From NCBI GenBank assembly GCA_003671275.1, contig QWPB01000108.1:24575-88574 (forward strand): a DNA stretch of 64,000 nucleotides, in the 5' to 3' direction. The DNA is from Planctomycetota bacterium (lineage in GTDB: Bacteria; Planctomycetota; Planctomycetia; Planctomycetales; Planctomycetaceae). This document shows positions 42,272-50,823 of this stretch, one piece after another. The first letter of the stretch is position 1, and each line of letters starts with the position of its first letter. The translations under genes and the position numbers were made by a program. The notes under the pieces were generated by a model. That model saw only the letters and a program-made list of their open reading frames with translations, was not told the origin of the DNA and made no database searches.

Positions 42272-44260
42272 CTACTTAGCCACTTTCACGACATCATCCG
42301 CCGTCATGCGCAGTTCCTTCATCACGGTATCGCCCGGAGCGCTGATGCCAAAGCGGTCGATGCCGATCACCTGGCCTTCGTCGCCGACGTACTTCCACCA
42401 CAGGCCGCTCACGCCGGCTTCGATGGCGATCCGCTTCTTGCAGCTCTTGGGCAGGACCTCTTCGCGGTAGGCTGCGCTCTGGCGGTCGAACCGCTCAAAG
42501 CAGGGCAGCGACACCACGCGGGTGCCGGGGCCGAGCTGGTCGGCGGCCTTCATTACATGCTGCAGTTCGGAGCCGGTGCCGATCAGGATCGTCTCCAGCT
42601 TGCCGGTTTCCTTCTTCGCGATGTAACCCCCACGAGCCGCCCCTTCGCGGCGGGTCTTGGCGGGGATCGAGGCTTGCGAGGCGATGTTCTGCCGCGTGAG
42701 CAGCAGCACCGTCGGGCCATCGGTCCGCTGCAACGCAGCTGCGAAGGCCCCAGCGGTTTCCTCGGGGTCGCCAGGGCGGATCACATCGAGGTTCGGGATC
42801 ACCCGCAGCCCGCTGCAGGTCTCGACCGGCTGGTGGGTCGGGCCGTCTTCGCCGACTCCGATCGAGTCGTGCGTGAAGATGTAGATCGTCGGCAAGTGAG
42901 CCAGAGCTGCGAGTCGGATCGACGGACGCAGGTAGTCGGCGAAGACCGCGAAGGTCGCGCCGCTGGTCCGGAAGATTCCGTCATAGGCGATCCCGTTCAT
43001 GATAGCGCCCATGCCGTGCTCGCGGATACCGAACCAGATGTTTCGGCCGTCGCTGGTGCTCGACTGCGGCTCGAAGTCCTTGCCGCCCTTGATGTAATTC
43101 TTGGTCGAGCCGTACAGGTCGGCACTGCCGGTGATCAGCAGTGGGAGCGCCTTGGCCAGCGGCTGCATGATGTCGGCCCCGGCCTGGCGTGTGGCGATCT
43201 TGGCGTCGGCGGGGAACTCGGGGATCAGATCGGCGAGGTTCTCCGGCAGCTTCTTCGCAATCCCATCAGCCAGCAGCTGAGCCTTGTCCGGGTTGGCCTT
43301 CGACCAGGCGGCAAAGGTTTTCTGCCAGGCATCGTACTGGGCGACGAGGGTCTGCTTGTGAGCGGCGAAGTGCTGCTTGACCTTGTCCGAGACGTAGAAG
43401 TGTTCGGCAGGCAGTCCGAGCCCCTTGCGAGCGGCTTCGGAGAACTTCGCTCCGCCTTCGCCGTGCCCACCGGCGGTCCCGGCGACTTCGGGGATGCCGC
43501 GAGCGATCTCGGTCTTGGCGATGATGATCTTCGGGCGACCGTTGTTGTTGGCCTTGGCCGCTTCGTAGACCCGCAGGAAGGCCGGGATGTCGTGACCATC
43601 GACGGTCACCGCGTCCCAGCCCAAGGCCACGAAACGGGCAGCTGTGTCGCCGCTCTGGGTCTTGATCGCCATCGCATCAAGCGTGACGTCGTTGGAGTCG
43701 TAAATCAGAATCAAATTGTCGAGCTGGAAGTGTCCGGCGAAGGCGATCGCCTCGTACGCGACCCCTTCCTGCAGACAGCCATCGCCAGCCAGAGCCACGA
43801 TGTGCTGATTGAAAATCGTGTGCTCAGCCGTATTGAACCGGGCCGCAGCCATCTTTGCGGAGACGGCGTAACCGACCGCGTTGCCGACTCCCTGGCCGAG
43901 CGGACCGGTCGTAGCTTCCACACCGACAGTCTCACCGAATTCGGGGTGGCCGGGGGTCTTGCTGTGCAGCTGGCGGAAGTTCTTGACCTCTTCCAGAGAG
44001 AGGTCGTACCCCGACAGATGCAGCCACGCGTAGAGGAACATGCTGCCGTGACCAGCCGACAGAATGAACCGGTCGCGGTTCAGCCACTTGGGATCGGCGG
44101 GGTTGTAGTTCAAGGCCTGACCGAACAGAGCGGCCCCGATTTCGGCAGCGCCCAGTGGCAGCCCGAGATGGCCCGACGAGCACTTGTGAACCGCATCAAT
44201 CGCGAGGCCACGGGCCACGTTGGCAGCTTCAGAAAGAACGGCGAGGGGGAGTTGGCTCAT
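42272..44260 (-). CDS. tkt: Transketolase
   Basis: Thiamine-diphosphate enzyme of the non-oxidative pentose phosphate pathway, moving two-carbon ketol units between sugar phosphates. Motifs: [15 protein letters not shown] with the active-site His, [11 protein letters not shown], the TPP/Mg site [15 protein letters not shown] followed by LIYDSNDVT, and the pyrimidine-domain block [15 protein letters not shown]. The C-terminal domain ends [10 protein letters not shown]. At 662 aa it is full length. It is followed by a clear terminator. A near copy of its last 54 bases lies about 0.9 kb downstream. Confidence 0.97.
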   Translation of the reverse strand: MSQLPLAVLSEAANVARGLAIDAVHKCSSGHLGLPLGAAEIGAALFGQALNYNPADPKWLNRDRFILSAGHGSMFLYAWLHLSGYDLSLEEVKNFRQLHSKTPGHPEFGETVGVEATTGPLGQGVGNAVGYAVSAKMAAARFNTAEHTIFNQHIVALAGDGCLQEGVAYEAIAFAGHFQLDNLILIYDSNDVTLDAMAIKTQSGDTAARFVALGWDAVTVDGHDIPAFLRVYEAAKANNNGRPKIIIAKTEIARGIPEVAGTAGGHGEGGAKFSEAARKGLGLPAEHFYVSDKVKQHFAAHKQTLVAQYDAWQKTFAAWSKANPDKAQLLADGIAKKLPENLADLIPEFPADAKIATRQAGADIMQPLAKALPLLITGSADLYGSTKNYIKGGKDFEPQSSTSDGRNIWFGIREHGMGAIMNGIAYDGIFRTSGATFAVFADYLRPSIRLAALAHLPTIYIFTHDSIGVGEDGPTHQPVETCSGLRVIPNLDVIRPGDPEETAGAFAAALQRTDGPTVLLLTRQNIASQASIPAKTRREGAARGGYIAKKETGKLETILIGTGSELQHVMKAADQLGPGTRVVSLPCFERFDRQSAAYREEVLPKSCKKRIAIEAGVSGLWWKYVGDEGQVIGIDRFGISAPGDTVMKELRMTADDVVKVAK

Positions 44261-44401
44261 GTCGGTTCAGTGAGAGGCAGAGAATCTGGACTCAAGGGGA
44301 AATACCGGCTCGCAAGACGAACCGTCCACAGTGCGGGACATGCTAACCGGGCCAGAAAAAGGCCGCAACTAACGTTCCTGTCGCAGATTCGGCGTGACCG
44401 T

Positions 44402-44428
44402 TTGACTTTACCGCCGGGCCTCGATAAT
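44402..44428 (+). promoter_or_regulatory. Candidate sigma70 promoter upstream of the DUF6800-like gene
   Basis: TTGACT (44402-44407, 5 of 6 consensus) and GATAAT (44423-44428, 5 of 6) are separated by 15 bases, shorter than the ideal 17. It lies about 70 bases before the start codon at 44496. A divergent promoter for tkt should lie to its left but was not recognised. Confidence 0.35.
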
Positions 44429-44495
44429 TTGCGTGGCTCGCGCCGGGTAGGTTTGGATCCTGCCGCGCTCTCCCGCATCAGCAGGTCAGTCCCCC

Positions 44496-44675
44496 ATGGG
44501 TCGTATCGAACGTCAGCGTGAATTGGCTCGCCGTCGCTCCCGCAAGGTGAAGATTCAGAAGCTCCGCACTCGCTTTGCCGCCGCAAAGACCGATGCTGAC
44601 AAGGCTGTCATTGCGGACAAGCTGTTCCGCGTCAGCCCGTTTGCACCGTTGACCCTCGAACCTGCTGCCCAGTAA
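44496..44675 (+). CDS. Very small basic protein, DUF6800-like
   Basis: A 59-codon gene beginning MGRIERQRELARRRSRKVKI and ending APLTLEPAAQ. It is strongly basic in the first 30 residues (ten Arg), becoming Ala/Asp/Lys-rich (AAAKTDADKAVIADKLFRVSPF). I recall this as a planctomycete family of unknown function (DUF6800). The composition, with Arg/Lys clusters and no hydrophobic segment, suggests an RNA- or DNA-binding or ribosome-associated protein, which is inference. A possible promoter lies at 44402-44428. The aguB-like gene follows on the same strand. Confidence 0.78.
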   Translation: MGRIERQRELARRRSRKVKIQKLRTRFAAAKTDADKAVIADKLFRVSPFAPLTLEPAAQ

Positions 44676-44781
44676 GCAGTTGCGTCGGCGCTCGTGATGC
44701 AAAAACTTCGATCTCGCCGCGATGGCTTACCGAGCTGTCGCGCGGGATTGTTTCGTTTCTACATGGCTGGGAGTGCTTGGG

Positions 44782-45675
44782 GTGCCGACACAACGCATAA
44801 TTCCGGTCGCTGTCGTTCAGCGGCACACCGGCATTGATCTGCAGGTCAACCTCGATGTTACGCTGGCCGCGATCGAAGAAGCTGCCAAGCGTGGGGCCCG
44901 CATTGTCTGCACTCAAGAGCTGTTTCGCTCCCGCTATTTCTGCCAGAGCGAGGACTACTCGCATTTTGAATTGGCGGAGCCGATTCCCGGCCCGACCTCG
45001 ACGGCACTGTGCCAGCTCGCCAAACGACTGAAAATTGTGATTATTGGCTCGCTGTTCGAGCAGCGGGCTCCCGGGTTGTTTCACAATACCTCGGTGGTCA
45101 TTGATGCTGATGGCGAACTGCTCGGGATTTACCGGAAGATGCACATTCCGGACGATCCGCTGTTCTACGAAAAGTTCTACTTCACCCCCGGCGATCTGGG
45201 GTTCCGAGCCTTTCCCACCAAGTATGGCAAGGTCGGCGTCCTGATTTGCTGGGATCAATGGTATCCCGAGGCGGCTCGGCTCACGGCTCTGCAAGGGGCC
45301 GAGATTTTGTTTTACCCGACGGCCATCGGATGGCACCCCTCCGAAGAGGCCCCGATCAAGACGGCTCAGCATGAGAGCTGGGAGTTGATTCAGCGGTCGC
45401 ATGCCGTGGCGAATGGCGTGTTTGTGGCCGTTCCCAACCGAATCGGGCATGAGACTGGGGAGGGGATTCCCGGGGAGGGGATTCGCTTCTGGGGGCAGAG
45501 CTTCATCTGTGATCCTCGTGGACAACTGATGGTGAGAGGCAGTGTGGACCAGGATGAAATCCTGCTGGCCCATTGCGATCTGTCGTTGATCAATACCCAG
45601 CGGACTCACTGGCCGTTCCTGCGGGATCGTCGGATCGATGCCTATGGGGAGATCACCCAGCGGTATCTGGGGTAG
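44782..45675 (+). CDS. aguB: Carbon-nitrogen hydrolase, probable N-carbamoylputrescine amidase
   Basis: Nitrilase-superfamily amidase, most like AguB, which converts N-carbamoylputrescine to putrescine, CO2 and ammonia in polyamine synthesis from agmatine. The Glu-Lys-Cys triad is complete: Glu in CTQELFRSRYFCQ, Lys in IYRKMHIPDDP and Cys in VGVLICWDQWYPEAAR. The block EKFYFTPGD and the terminal RTHWPFLRDRRIDAYG are typical of AguB. The start is uncertain: a GTG at 44782 (VPTQRIIPVAVVQ) fits the family N-terminus, while the frame is open from an ATG at 44722. No agmatine deiminase (aguA) is adjacent. Confidence 0.88.
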   Translation: MPTQRIIPVAVVQRHTGIDLQVNLDVTLAAIEEAAKRGARIVCTQELFRSRYFCQSEDYSHFELAEPIPGPTSTALCQLAKRLKIVIIGSLFEQRAPGLFHNTSVVIDADGELLGIYRKMHIPDDPLFYEKFYFTPGDLGFRAFPTKYGKVGVLICWDQWYPEAARLTALQGAEILFYPTAIGWHPSEEAPIKTAQHESWELIQRSHAVANGVFVAVPNRIGHETGEGIPGEGIRFWGQSFICDPRGQLMVRGSVDQDEILLAHCDLSLINTQRTHWPFLRDRRIDAYGEITQRYLG

Positions 45676-45801
45676 TCCTCCTGGGTGGTGTCCCGGGGAT
45701 CGCCACAAGATTTGCCGTGGTAATCATCGGAACGCAGCCATAAACTCCGACAAGAATCAGCGACCGCCGCCCTTTGAACCAATGTTCGTCAGGAGTACGA
45801 C

Positions 45802-46629
45802 ATGTTGCGAGGTGTTATCACGGGATTCCTGGCCCTCCTGCTTGTGGCGGCTCTGATGACCACCGGGCAGACGACCTGGGCCCAGGCACCGGCGAATCCG
45901 GCAGCCAATCCTGCGGCTCCCCCCGTGGCTCCGGTTGCCGAGGAGTCGGAAGACACGTCGTTTCTCGTCTGGGTTCACAACGCCAGCGGGGTGTTTGGAT
46001 ACACGATTTTTCTGGCCTCATTCATCATGGTGGCCGTGATTGTGATGCTGACCGTGCAACTGCGTCGGGAGCAACTGATCCCAAGTGGCTTCGTCGAAGT
46101 GTTTGAGGATCGAATCAACAACAAGGACTTTCAGGGGGCTTATGAAACCGCGAAAGGGGACGATTCTCCGATTGGCCGGATGATGGCCTCGGGCATGGGA
46201 AAGCTCAGCCAGGGATACGACAAAGCCCTGGAGGAGATGAAGGACACCGGCGATGAAGAGTACATGCTGATTGACCACAAGCTGGGTTATCTGGCACTGA
46301 TCGCGGCTGTCGCTCCGATGTTGGGCTTGCTGGGCACGGTGCAGGGAATGATTGTGTCATTCAATGAAATTGCCGCCAGCAACACGACCCCCAAGCCGAA
46401 AGATCTGGCGTTTGGGATCTCGATGGCGCTGGTGACCACCCTGGAAGGTCTGATCGTGGCGATTCCGGCGATGGTTGCCAATTCGCTGTTAAAGAATCGG
46501 GCCGAACTGCTGATGAACGAAGTGGGTACAATCGCGACAAACCTGATGTCGCGGTTCTCGTCGATGCAGAAATCCGCCCCGCGTGCTGCGGGCAGTGCCA
46601 ATCCCGCTCCCCCGGCACGTTCTGAATAG
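45802..46629 (+). CDS. MotA/TolQ/ExbB proton channel protein
   Basis: Inner-membrane component of a proton-driven energy transducer. A cleavable or anchor-like N-terminal segment and a Pro/Ala-rich stretch (APANPAANPAAPPVAPVAEE) precede three membrane helices: VFGYTIFLASFIMVAVIVML, the helix around LGYLALIAAVAPMLGLLGTVQGMIVSF (hallmark GLLGTV) and GISMALVTTLEGLIVAIPAMVANSLL. A GGAG stretch eight bases upstream supports the start. It is followed by two ExbD-type genes at 32- and 54-base spacing, an ExbB-ExbD-ExbD operon. The outer-membrane partner may be unlinked. Confidence 0.93.
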   Translation: MLRGVITGFLALLLVAALMTTGQTTWAQAPANPAANPAAPPVAPVAEESEDTSFLVWVHNASGVFGYTIFLASFIMVAVIVMLTVQLRREQLIPSGFVEVFEDRINNKDFQGAYETAKGDDSPIGRMMASGMGKLSQGYDKALEEMKDTGDEEYMLIDHKLGYLALIAAVAPMLGLLGTVQGMIVSFNEIAASNTTPKPKDLAFGISMALVTTLEGLIVAIPAMVANSLLKNRAELLMNEVGTIATNLMSRFSSMQKSAPRAAGSANPAPPARSE

Positions 46630-46661
46630 CCTCTGCCAGCCTGAGACAGGAGTCCGCTGTC

Positions 46662-47147
46662 ATGGTGACGAAGAGAACCGTTCGCAAAGTGGTTGAACCC
46701 GACATGACCCCGATGATTGACTGTACGTTTCAGTTGATCACGTTCTTCATGATCGTCTCCAACTTTGAGCAGACCAAGGCTGATGAACGAGTGAAGCTGC
46801 CTGCGGACATGCTGGCCAAGCCTCCCGCCGTGGCTCGCCGAAACGAACTGGTCGTCAATGTGGGGTACAAGCGAAACTCAACGGGGGCTGCGGTCGATCC
46901 CGATCCGTTCGTATTCTGGAACGGGGATGAGTCTACGCGGGTCTTCGACATGCAGCGGAATTTTCAGCGGGAAGCCCGGCTGACCGCTGCCAAGGAAGGC
47001 AAGGACAAGGTGAAAGACACGGTCATCACACTCCGGGCCGACGAAGAAGTGCCGGTGGGGCTGGTGCAAGAGCTGATCCGGCAGGCTCAGGAGGCAGGTT
47101 ACACCAGCTTCTCATTTAAGGCTCGCAACGAAGAGGCCGGTGAGTAG
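46662..47147 (+). CDS. ExbD/TolR biopolymer transport protein (first copy)
   Basis: Inner-membrane protein with a single N-terminal helix and a periplasmic domain. The N-terminus VEPDMTPMIDCTFQLITFFMIVSNF contains the helix and the proton-carrying Asp of the D-x-x-F/L-x-L-L/I pattern. The C-terminal part (DTVITLRADEEVPVGLVQELIRQAQEAGYTSFSFKA) is the standard ExbD fold. It has 161 aa. AGGAG precedes the start at suitable spacing. It lies between ExbB and the second ExbD copy and presumably forms the stator with them. Confidence 0.93.
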   Translation: MVTKRTVRKVVEPDMTPMIDCTFQLITFFMIVSNFEQTKADERVKLPADMLAKPPAVARRNELVVNVGYKRNSTGAAVDPDPFVFWNGDESTRVFDMQRNFQREARLTAAKEGKDKVKDTVITLRADEEVPVGLVQELIRQAQEAGYTSFSFKARNEEAGE

Positions 47148-47201
47148 GCATAACGCCTTTGGGTCGTCCCCGTTCATTCACTTCTGCAATCGGTCCCCGA
47201 C

Positions 47202-47693
47202 ATGTCTCGACGCGGTGAAAGCTTCCAAAAAGTCGACGTTCCGATGGCGCCCATGATCGACGTTGTTTTCCAGCTGCTGATCTTTTTCATGCTGACACTG
47301 AGGATCGTGGCAGCGGAGGGAGACTTTAATATCAACATGCCGATCGGGACCGTGGCGAGCAGTTCCGATGAGTTGCCTCCGCTGGATGTGAAGGTCCGGC
47401 TGGTGGCCAACCCCGACGGTTCGTTGCAGCAGTTGCAGTTCGGCGGGCGGGAGCTGGGAAATGATTTTCCGGTATGCTTCGAACGGTTGAATCAGGAGAT
47501 TGCTGTCATCGCCGGTCGCGGCAAACAGGCCGTCGATGATGTCGTCGTGGAGATCGATTCCGATTACGGTCTGCACTACAAGTACGTGCTGCGGGCGGTA
47601 TCCGCATGCGCCGGGCGATTCGACCCGAAAACTGGGGGACGGGTGACCTATATCGAGAATATCAAACTGACTCCTCCCCACCGCCCGGAATAA
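47202..47693 (+). CDS. ExbD/TolR biopolymer transport protein (second copy)
   Basis: Second ExbD-type protein, 163 aa: SFQKVDVPMAPMIDVVFQLLIFFMLTLRI holds the single helix with the conserved Asp in MIDVVFQLL. The periplasmic domain (KVRLVANPDGSLQQLQFGGREL, DVVVEIDSDYGLHYKYVLRAVSAC) is clearly divergent from the first copy, so the pair may form a heteromer rather than being a recent duplicate. It closes the ExbB-ExbD-ExbD operon and converges on the barrel-protein gene at 47761. Confidence 0.92.
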   Translation: MSRRGESFQKVDVPMAPMIDVVFQLLIFFMLTLRIVAAEGDFNINMPIGTVASSSDELPPLDVKVRLVANPDGSLQQLQFGGRELGNDFPVCFERLNQEIAVIAGRGKQAVDDVVVEIDSDYGLHYKYVLRAVSACAGRFDPKTGGRVTYIENIKLTPPHRPE

Positions 47694-47760
47694 TGGTTGC
47701 GGAGGGGAGTGTAACCGGGAGTGCCTGTCTGGGCGGTACCTGTTATCTCAATTGGCTGCA

Positions 47761-48510
47761 CTAGAACGCGATCCCGCCACCCAGGGCGAAGCCCTTCCAA
47801 TCACCACTGAGTGGTGCCGACACGCCACCCCGGAGATAGACGCGGTCGTGCAGCCACAGGATCAGCTCACTGGAGAATGAAGAGTCGTTGATGCTGTCAC
47901 TGGTCTCCACATTGAAGCGACCACGGTAGGCCAATGAGGGGAGCAGATCTGCTTCGAGTCCCAGGTTGGCCAGCGCTTCCGTTTTACGTTCTTGATCCAT
48001 GATGAGGGCCGGTCCAACCACCAGGTCGAATTCATCGCGTGTATGGATGACTCCCAACTGGGCGTAAGGCCGCACTCGTCCGGCATAAGTCGGATAGAAC
48101 GAAGCTCCCAGTACGTATTGGTCGGTGCGAGCATTCAACCGGACCACCTCATCAACGGGTGGGCCGAGTCGGGCTCCCCCACGGGACCCCAATTGTCCAT
48201 AAGCGAAGAACAGGTCGACATCGATCGCTTCCGGCGCGTTCAGTGTCGACAAGGGAAGGTTGAGCAGTGTGCTGGAACCTTGGGCATCGGGGTCGACGCG
48301 GTCAAAAAAAGGATCGTCCAGTTTGAAATGCAAGTACTGTTCCTGCATAAAGAGCTTGCCGAGCAGGCCCGCATGGTCGGACGGGTTGGGGGCGTCGGCG
48401 AACGGACGATCAACGGGGGTTGACTCGTAAATCGGTTCGATAATTTCCTGGGCCGTCGTGAAGGCTGTCAGGATCGACATCCAGACCAGACCTAAAATGA
48501 CAGTGCGCAT
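47761..48510 (-). CDS. Probable outer-membrane beta-barrel protein
   Basis: Exported 249-residue protein; family not recognised. Signal peptide MRTVILGLVWMSILTAFTTAQ. The second half alternates polar and hydrophobic residues as in barrel strands (DLFFAYGQLGSRGGARLG, QYVLGASFYPTYAGRVRPYAQLGVIH, FSSELILWLHDRVYLRGGVSA), and the chain ends KGFALGGGIAF, with the terminal Phe of outer-membrane proteins. Encoded convergently beside ExbB/ExbD, but nothing ties its function to that system. Confidence 0.72.
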   Translation of the reverse strand: MRTVILGLVWMSILTAFTTAQEIIEPIYESTPVDRPFADAPNPSDHAGLLGKLFMQEQYLHFKLDDPFFDRVDPDAQGSSTLLNLPLSTLNAPEAIDVDLFFAYGQLGSRGGARLGPPVDEVVRLNARTDQYVLGASFYPTYAGRVRPYAQLGVIHTRDEFDLVVGPALIMDQERKTEALANLGLEADLLPSLAYRGRFNVETSDSINDSSFSSELILWLHDRVYLRGGVSAPLSGDWKGFALGGGIAF

Positions 48511-48977
48511 GTTCCCTCTCCCTCAATCCTGGAATGGAGTATTAGCGCTGGGAGGGGACCGGGGGGTCAACGGGAGTTGTGGAAACCGTGTCGGTTGGCT
48601 CGTGTGTTCAGCGATTTTTGCCGGGGCAGGTCAGAATGGGGGGGGCAGTATTCAGATTGATCCTGCCGTCCGCCGTGTGGGCGGGCATGTCGGGGCTTTT
48701 GGGCTATTCATTTTCAGAGGGAGGGAGTCATGGATTTCGGCGTGTTGTCGGGAGGCGGGCTGATTGCTGGGGTGAGTGCCCGGACAGGCGGGCCGATGCC
48801 GGGTTTTCAGTGAATCGACGGTAGCCCACTGGTGGCTCATAGGGGGAAACGGTATCCTCAATTCGTCGAGTCTCTGCGGTCTCGATGACCGAGGCGGGGA
48901 TTCTCTCGCCGGCTTCTTAATTCGTGGCATGTCGCGAGCCGATCGGCGAAAGCGCTGGCCACCCTGGAGTGTCAGCC
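48511..48977. other. 467-base gap, G-rich on the plus strand
   Basis: No gene or clear motif. Runs of G (for example near 48554-48567 and 48637-48644) make the plus strand strongly purine-skewed. Open frames here lack homology and good starts. The left part must contain the promoter of the barrel gene. Confidence 0.45.
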
Positions 48978-49199
48978 ATGTCAGACGCCTCTGCACAGTC
49001 TCCCAATTCGCCGTCCGATCTGCAGCGGCGTTACAAGGAGTTTTTGGACCTGATGCCCTTGACTATTACGCTAGCGGGGCTGCCCGTGAGCGAGCCTGGT
49101 CGGTATTTCACCGAGGAACAGATTGAGACCCGCATTTTTGCGGTACGCCACGCCTTCAAGGCGGCTCGGACGCTGGTCCGCGAGCTGATTTCGCGTTGA
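48978..49199 (+). CDS. Small conserved hypothetical protein
   Basis: A 73-residue protein beginning MSDASAQSPNSPSDLQRRYKEFLDLMPLTITLAGLP and ending in a helix (RIFAVRHAFKAARTLVRELISR). It looks coding, with a helical, well-mixed composition and a start 60 bases before the LMPLTI block. I believe relatives exist as hypothetical proteins in planctomycetes, but cannot name a family. No signal peptide or membrane helix. It lies 68 bases before the ECF sigma gene on the same strand. The start at 48978 is preferred over 48924 because upstream residues are not helical. Confidence 0.6.
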   Translation: MSDASAQSPNSPSDLQRRYKEFLDLMPLTITLAGLPVSEPGRYFTEEQIETRIFAVRHAFKAARTLVRELISR

Positions 49200-49254
49200 T
49201 CTTCCGGCGTTTGTTAGATCGTTGAAACTTCGGACGGTGCTGCCGGGGTAACTC

Positions 49255-49260
49255 AGGAGG
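49255..49260 (+). promoter_or_regulatory. Strong Shine-Dalgarno deciding a TTG start
   Basis: AGGAGG, seven bases before TTG at 49268. No ATG or GTG lies at proper distance in that frame, so the ECF sigma gene very probably uses a TTG start. Confidence 0.75.
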
Positions 49261-49267
49261 ACAGCCA

Positions 49268-49813
49268 TTGTCCGGGGCGGATGAACTTCGCGAACTCGTT
49301 ACGCGCTGCCTTTCGGATGATCGGGAGGCCGTTAGGACGTTTGTCGAGCGATTTCAACAGCTGGTCTTTAGTCTGTGCCTGCAGATGCTGCGGCATCGGC
49401 AGGATGCCGAGGATGTGGCGCAGGAGGCGATTGTGCGGGCTGTGCGCCATCTGGACCATTGGGATTCATCACGTCCGATTGAGCCGTGGTTGCTGGCGAT
49501 TGCGGGAAATCGTTGTCGGACTGCCTTGGAGCGGCGGTCCCGGCGACCACGGGTAATGGAAGCTTTGCCCGAGGTGGTCGCTCCAGCGGATGCCGCTCCT
49601 CGGGGCGGCATCGGTGAAGAGGTTCAGCGGGCCGTGGATGGGCTGCGGGATGATTATCGGCAGTGCTTCACGTTGTTTCACGTGCAGCAGCTGTCGGTGC
49701 AGGAGATTGCCGATCAGATGCATGTTCCGACGGGGACCGTCAAGACTTGGTTGCACCGGGCCCGAAAGGAATTGGCTGAGGAGTTGACGCGACGCGGGGT
49801 GAAGGCGGGATAA
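49268..49813 (+). CDS. ECF-family RNA polymerase sigma factor
   Basis: Extracytoplasmic-function sigma70 factor of 181 aa. Region 2: FVERFQQLVFSLCLQMLRHRQDAEDVAQEAIVRAVRHLDHW, with the D-A-E-D-V-x-Q-E core contact. Region 4: VDGLRDDYRQCFTLFHVQQLSVQEIADQMHVPTGTVKTWLHRARKEL, with a clear helix-turn-helix. There is no extra C-terminal domain. TTG start with a strong Shine-Dalgarno. The next gene begins three bases after the stop and encodes a single-pass membrane protein, the usual place for an anti-sigma factor. Confidence 0.93.
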   Translation: MSGADELRELVTRCLSDDREAVRTFVERFQQLVFSLCLQMLRHRQDAEDVAQEAIVRAVRHLDHWDSSRPIEPWLLAIAGNRCRTALERRSRRPRVMEALPEVVAPADAAPRGGIGEEVQRAVDGLRDDYRQCFTLFHVQQLSVQEIADQMHVPTGTVKTWLHRARKELAEELTRRGVKAG

Positions 49814-49816
49814 TCC

Positions 49817-50485
49817 ATGCAAGACACACTCTTCTATTCATTGCTCAATCAGGCCATCGAATCGCATGCCGATTCGGTGTCCGATGAAGTGCGGATCTAC
49901 GGCGAAACCTCGACCGATCCGCATGTGCAGGCTGCCTGGACCGAATACCAGCTGTTGCAGAGGGTGCTGCCTCTCTGGCAATCGGGATTGCCGACTGTCG
50001 ATCTGTCGGATCGGGTCTGGGCCGAGTTGTACCCACCGGACGTCGCAGGGGAGTCTCCCGTACTGGAAGGTCCGGCATTGCAGGTATTTGTTCGGCAGAG
50101 TTGGGCGGATGTGCGCTCTCCGGCTCAGCGATCAGGTGTCGTGGCAATTGCCCTGACAGTGTTGGCGCTGCTGGTCGGCGTGCTGGTTATCACGATCCCG
50201 CATTCCCCGCAGGCGAAAGTGGCTGTCCGATCTCGGGGGCCTGCTGCGCTGGGGGCGGACCCCGCGGTCCAGGCCACAGTCGCATCGGTTGAGTGGGCTC
50301 AGCGTGCCAGCTCCGCGATGGCTGAAATGATTGTCAGCATCCCCGAGAAGAGTGTCGAACTGGTTCCGTCGGGAGGCTGGGACATGAACTGGAAGATGAC
50401 GCTCGAACCGCTCCACCGGGATGCTCATGCGGCGTGGGAGTCGTTGATTGACGAGCTTCCGATGACGGACAAGCCGCATTCGTAA
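49817..50485 (+). CDS. Single-pass membrane protein, probable anti-sigma factor
   Basis: Protein of 222 aa directly behind the ECF sigma gene. The cytoplasmic N-terminal domain (about 1-100) is acidic and helical (LFYSLLNQAIESHADSVSDEV, DPHVQAAWTEYQLLQRVLPLW); one membrane helix lies at about 106-126 (SGVVAIALTVLALLVGVLVITI); the C-terminal domain is extracytoplasmic. This topology suits a membrane-bound anti-sigma factor. The N-domain lacks the H-x3-C-x2-C zinc motif of ZAS proteins, so it would be a non-zinc type. The assignment rests on position and topology. Confidence 0.75.
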   Translation: MQDTLFYSLLNQAIESHADSVSDEVRIYGETSTDPHVQAAWTEYQLLQRVLPLWQSGLPTVDLSDRVWAELYPPDVAGESPVLEGPALQVFVRQSWADVRSPAQRSGVVAIALTVLALLVGVLVITIPHSPQAKVAVRSRGPAALGADPAVQATVASVEWAQRASSAMAEMIVSIPEKSVELVPSGGWDMNWKMTLEPLHRDAHAAWESLIDELPMTDKPHS

Positions 50486-50823
50486 CGATCGCTTCGTGGC
50501 TGTGCCACGCGCAGCTTGGAACTCGTCCGCCGGGGAGGGGTATCGGCTTACCGCACGGAATGCTGCCACTTGTACGGTGCGTTCGGTCCAGTGCTGTCTG
50601 GTCGCGTGTCTGCATCCGGAAAGCAGGCGTTGGGTAAGGCAATCTTGCCGACCCTCGATACTGAAGGAAAACGATGCCCAGTGAGGCGTGCGGCAGTCAA
50701 AAGTGTCTGCCGTACCCACTCCGGTGGCTTGTAACCTGAAACTCTGACAAGGGCACGGCAAGATCGCTGTGGCGGCAAGATCACTGGATCGGCCAGCGGA
50801 ACTCTTCCGAATTCCGCTGAGGT
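50486..50823. other. 338-base convergent gap with a short hairpin
   Basis: No gene seen. A hairpin with arms gtgcggcag (50688-50696) and ctgccgtac (50707-50715), one wobble, surrounds the loop tcaaaagtgt. Similar 'aaaagtgtctgccgtac' strings occur between genes in planctomycetes (from general knowledge). The rest shows no recognisable element. Confidence 0.5.

Noticed and set aside
42245..44521. Very long plus-strand open frame opposite transketolase
   Set aside because: It arises from the high-GC codon pattern of tkt on the other strand; transketolase motifs establish the real frame.
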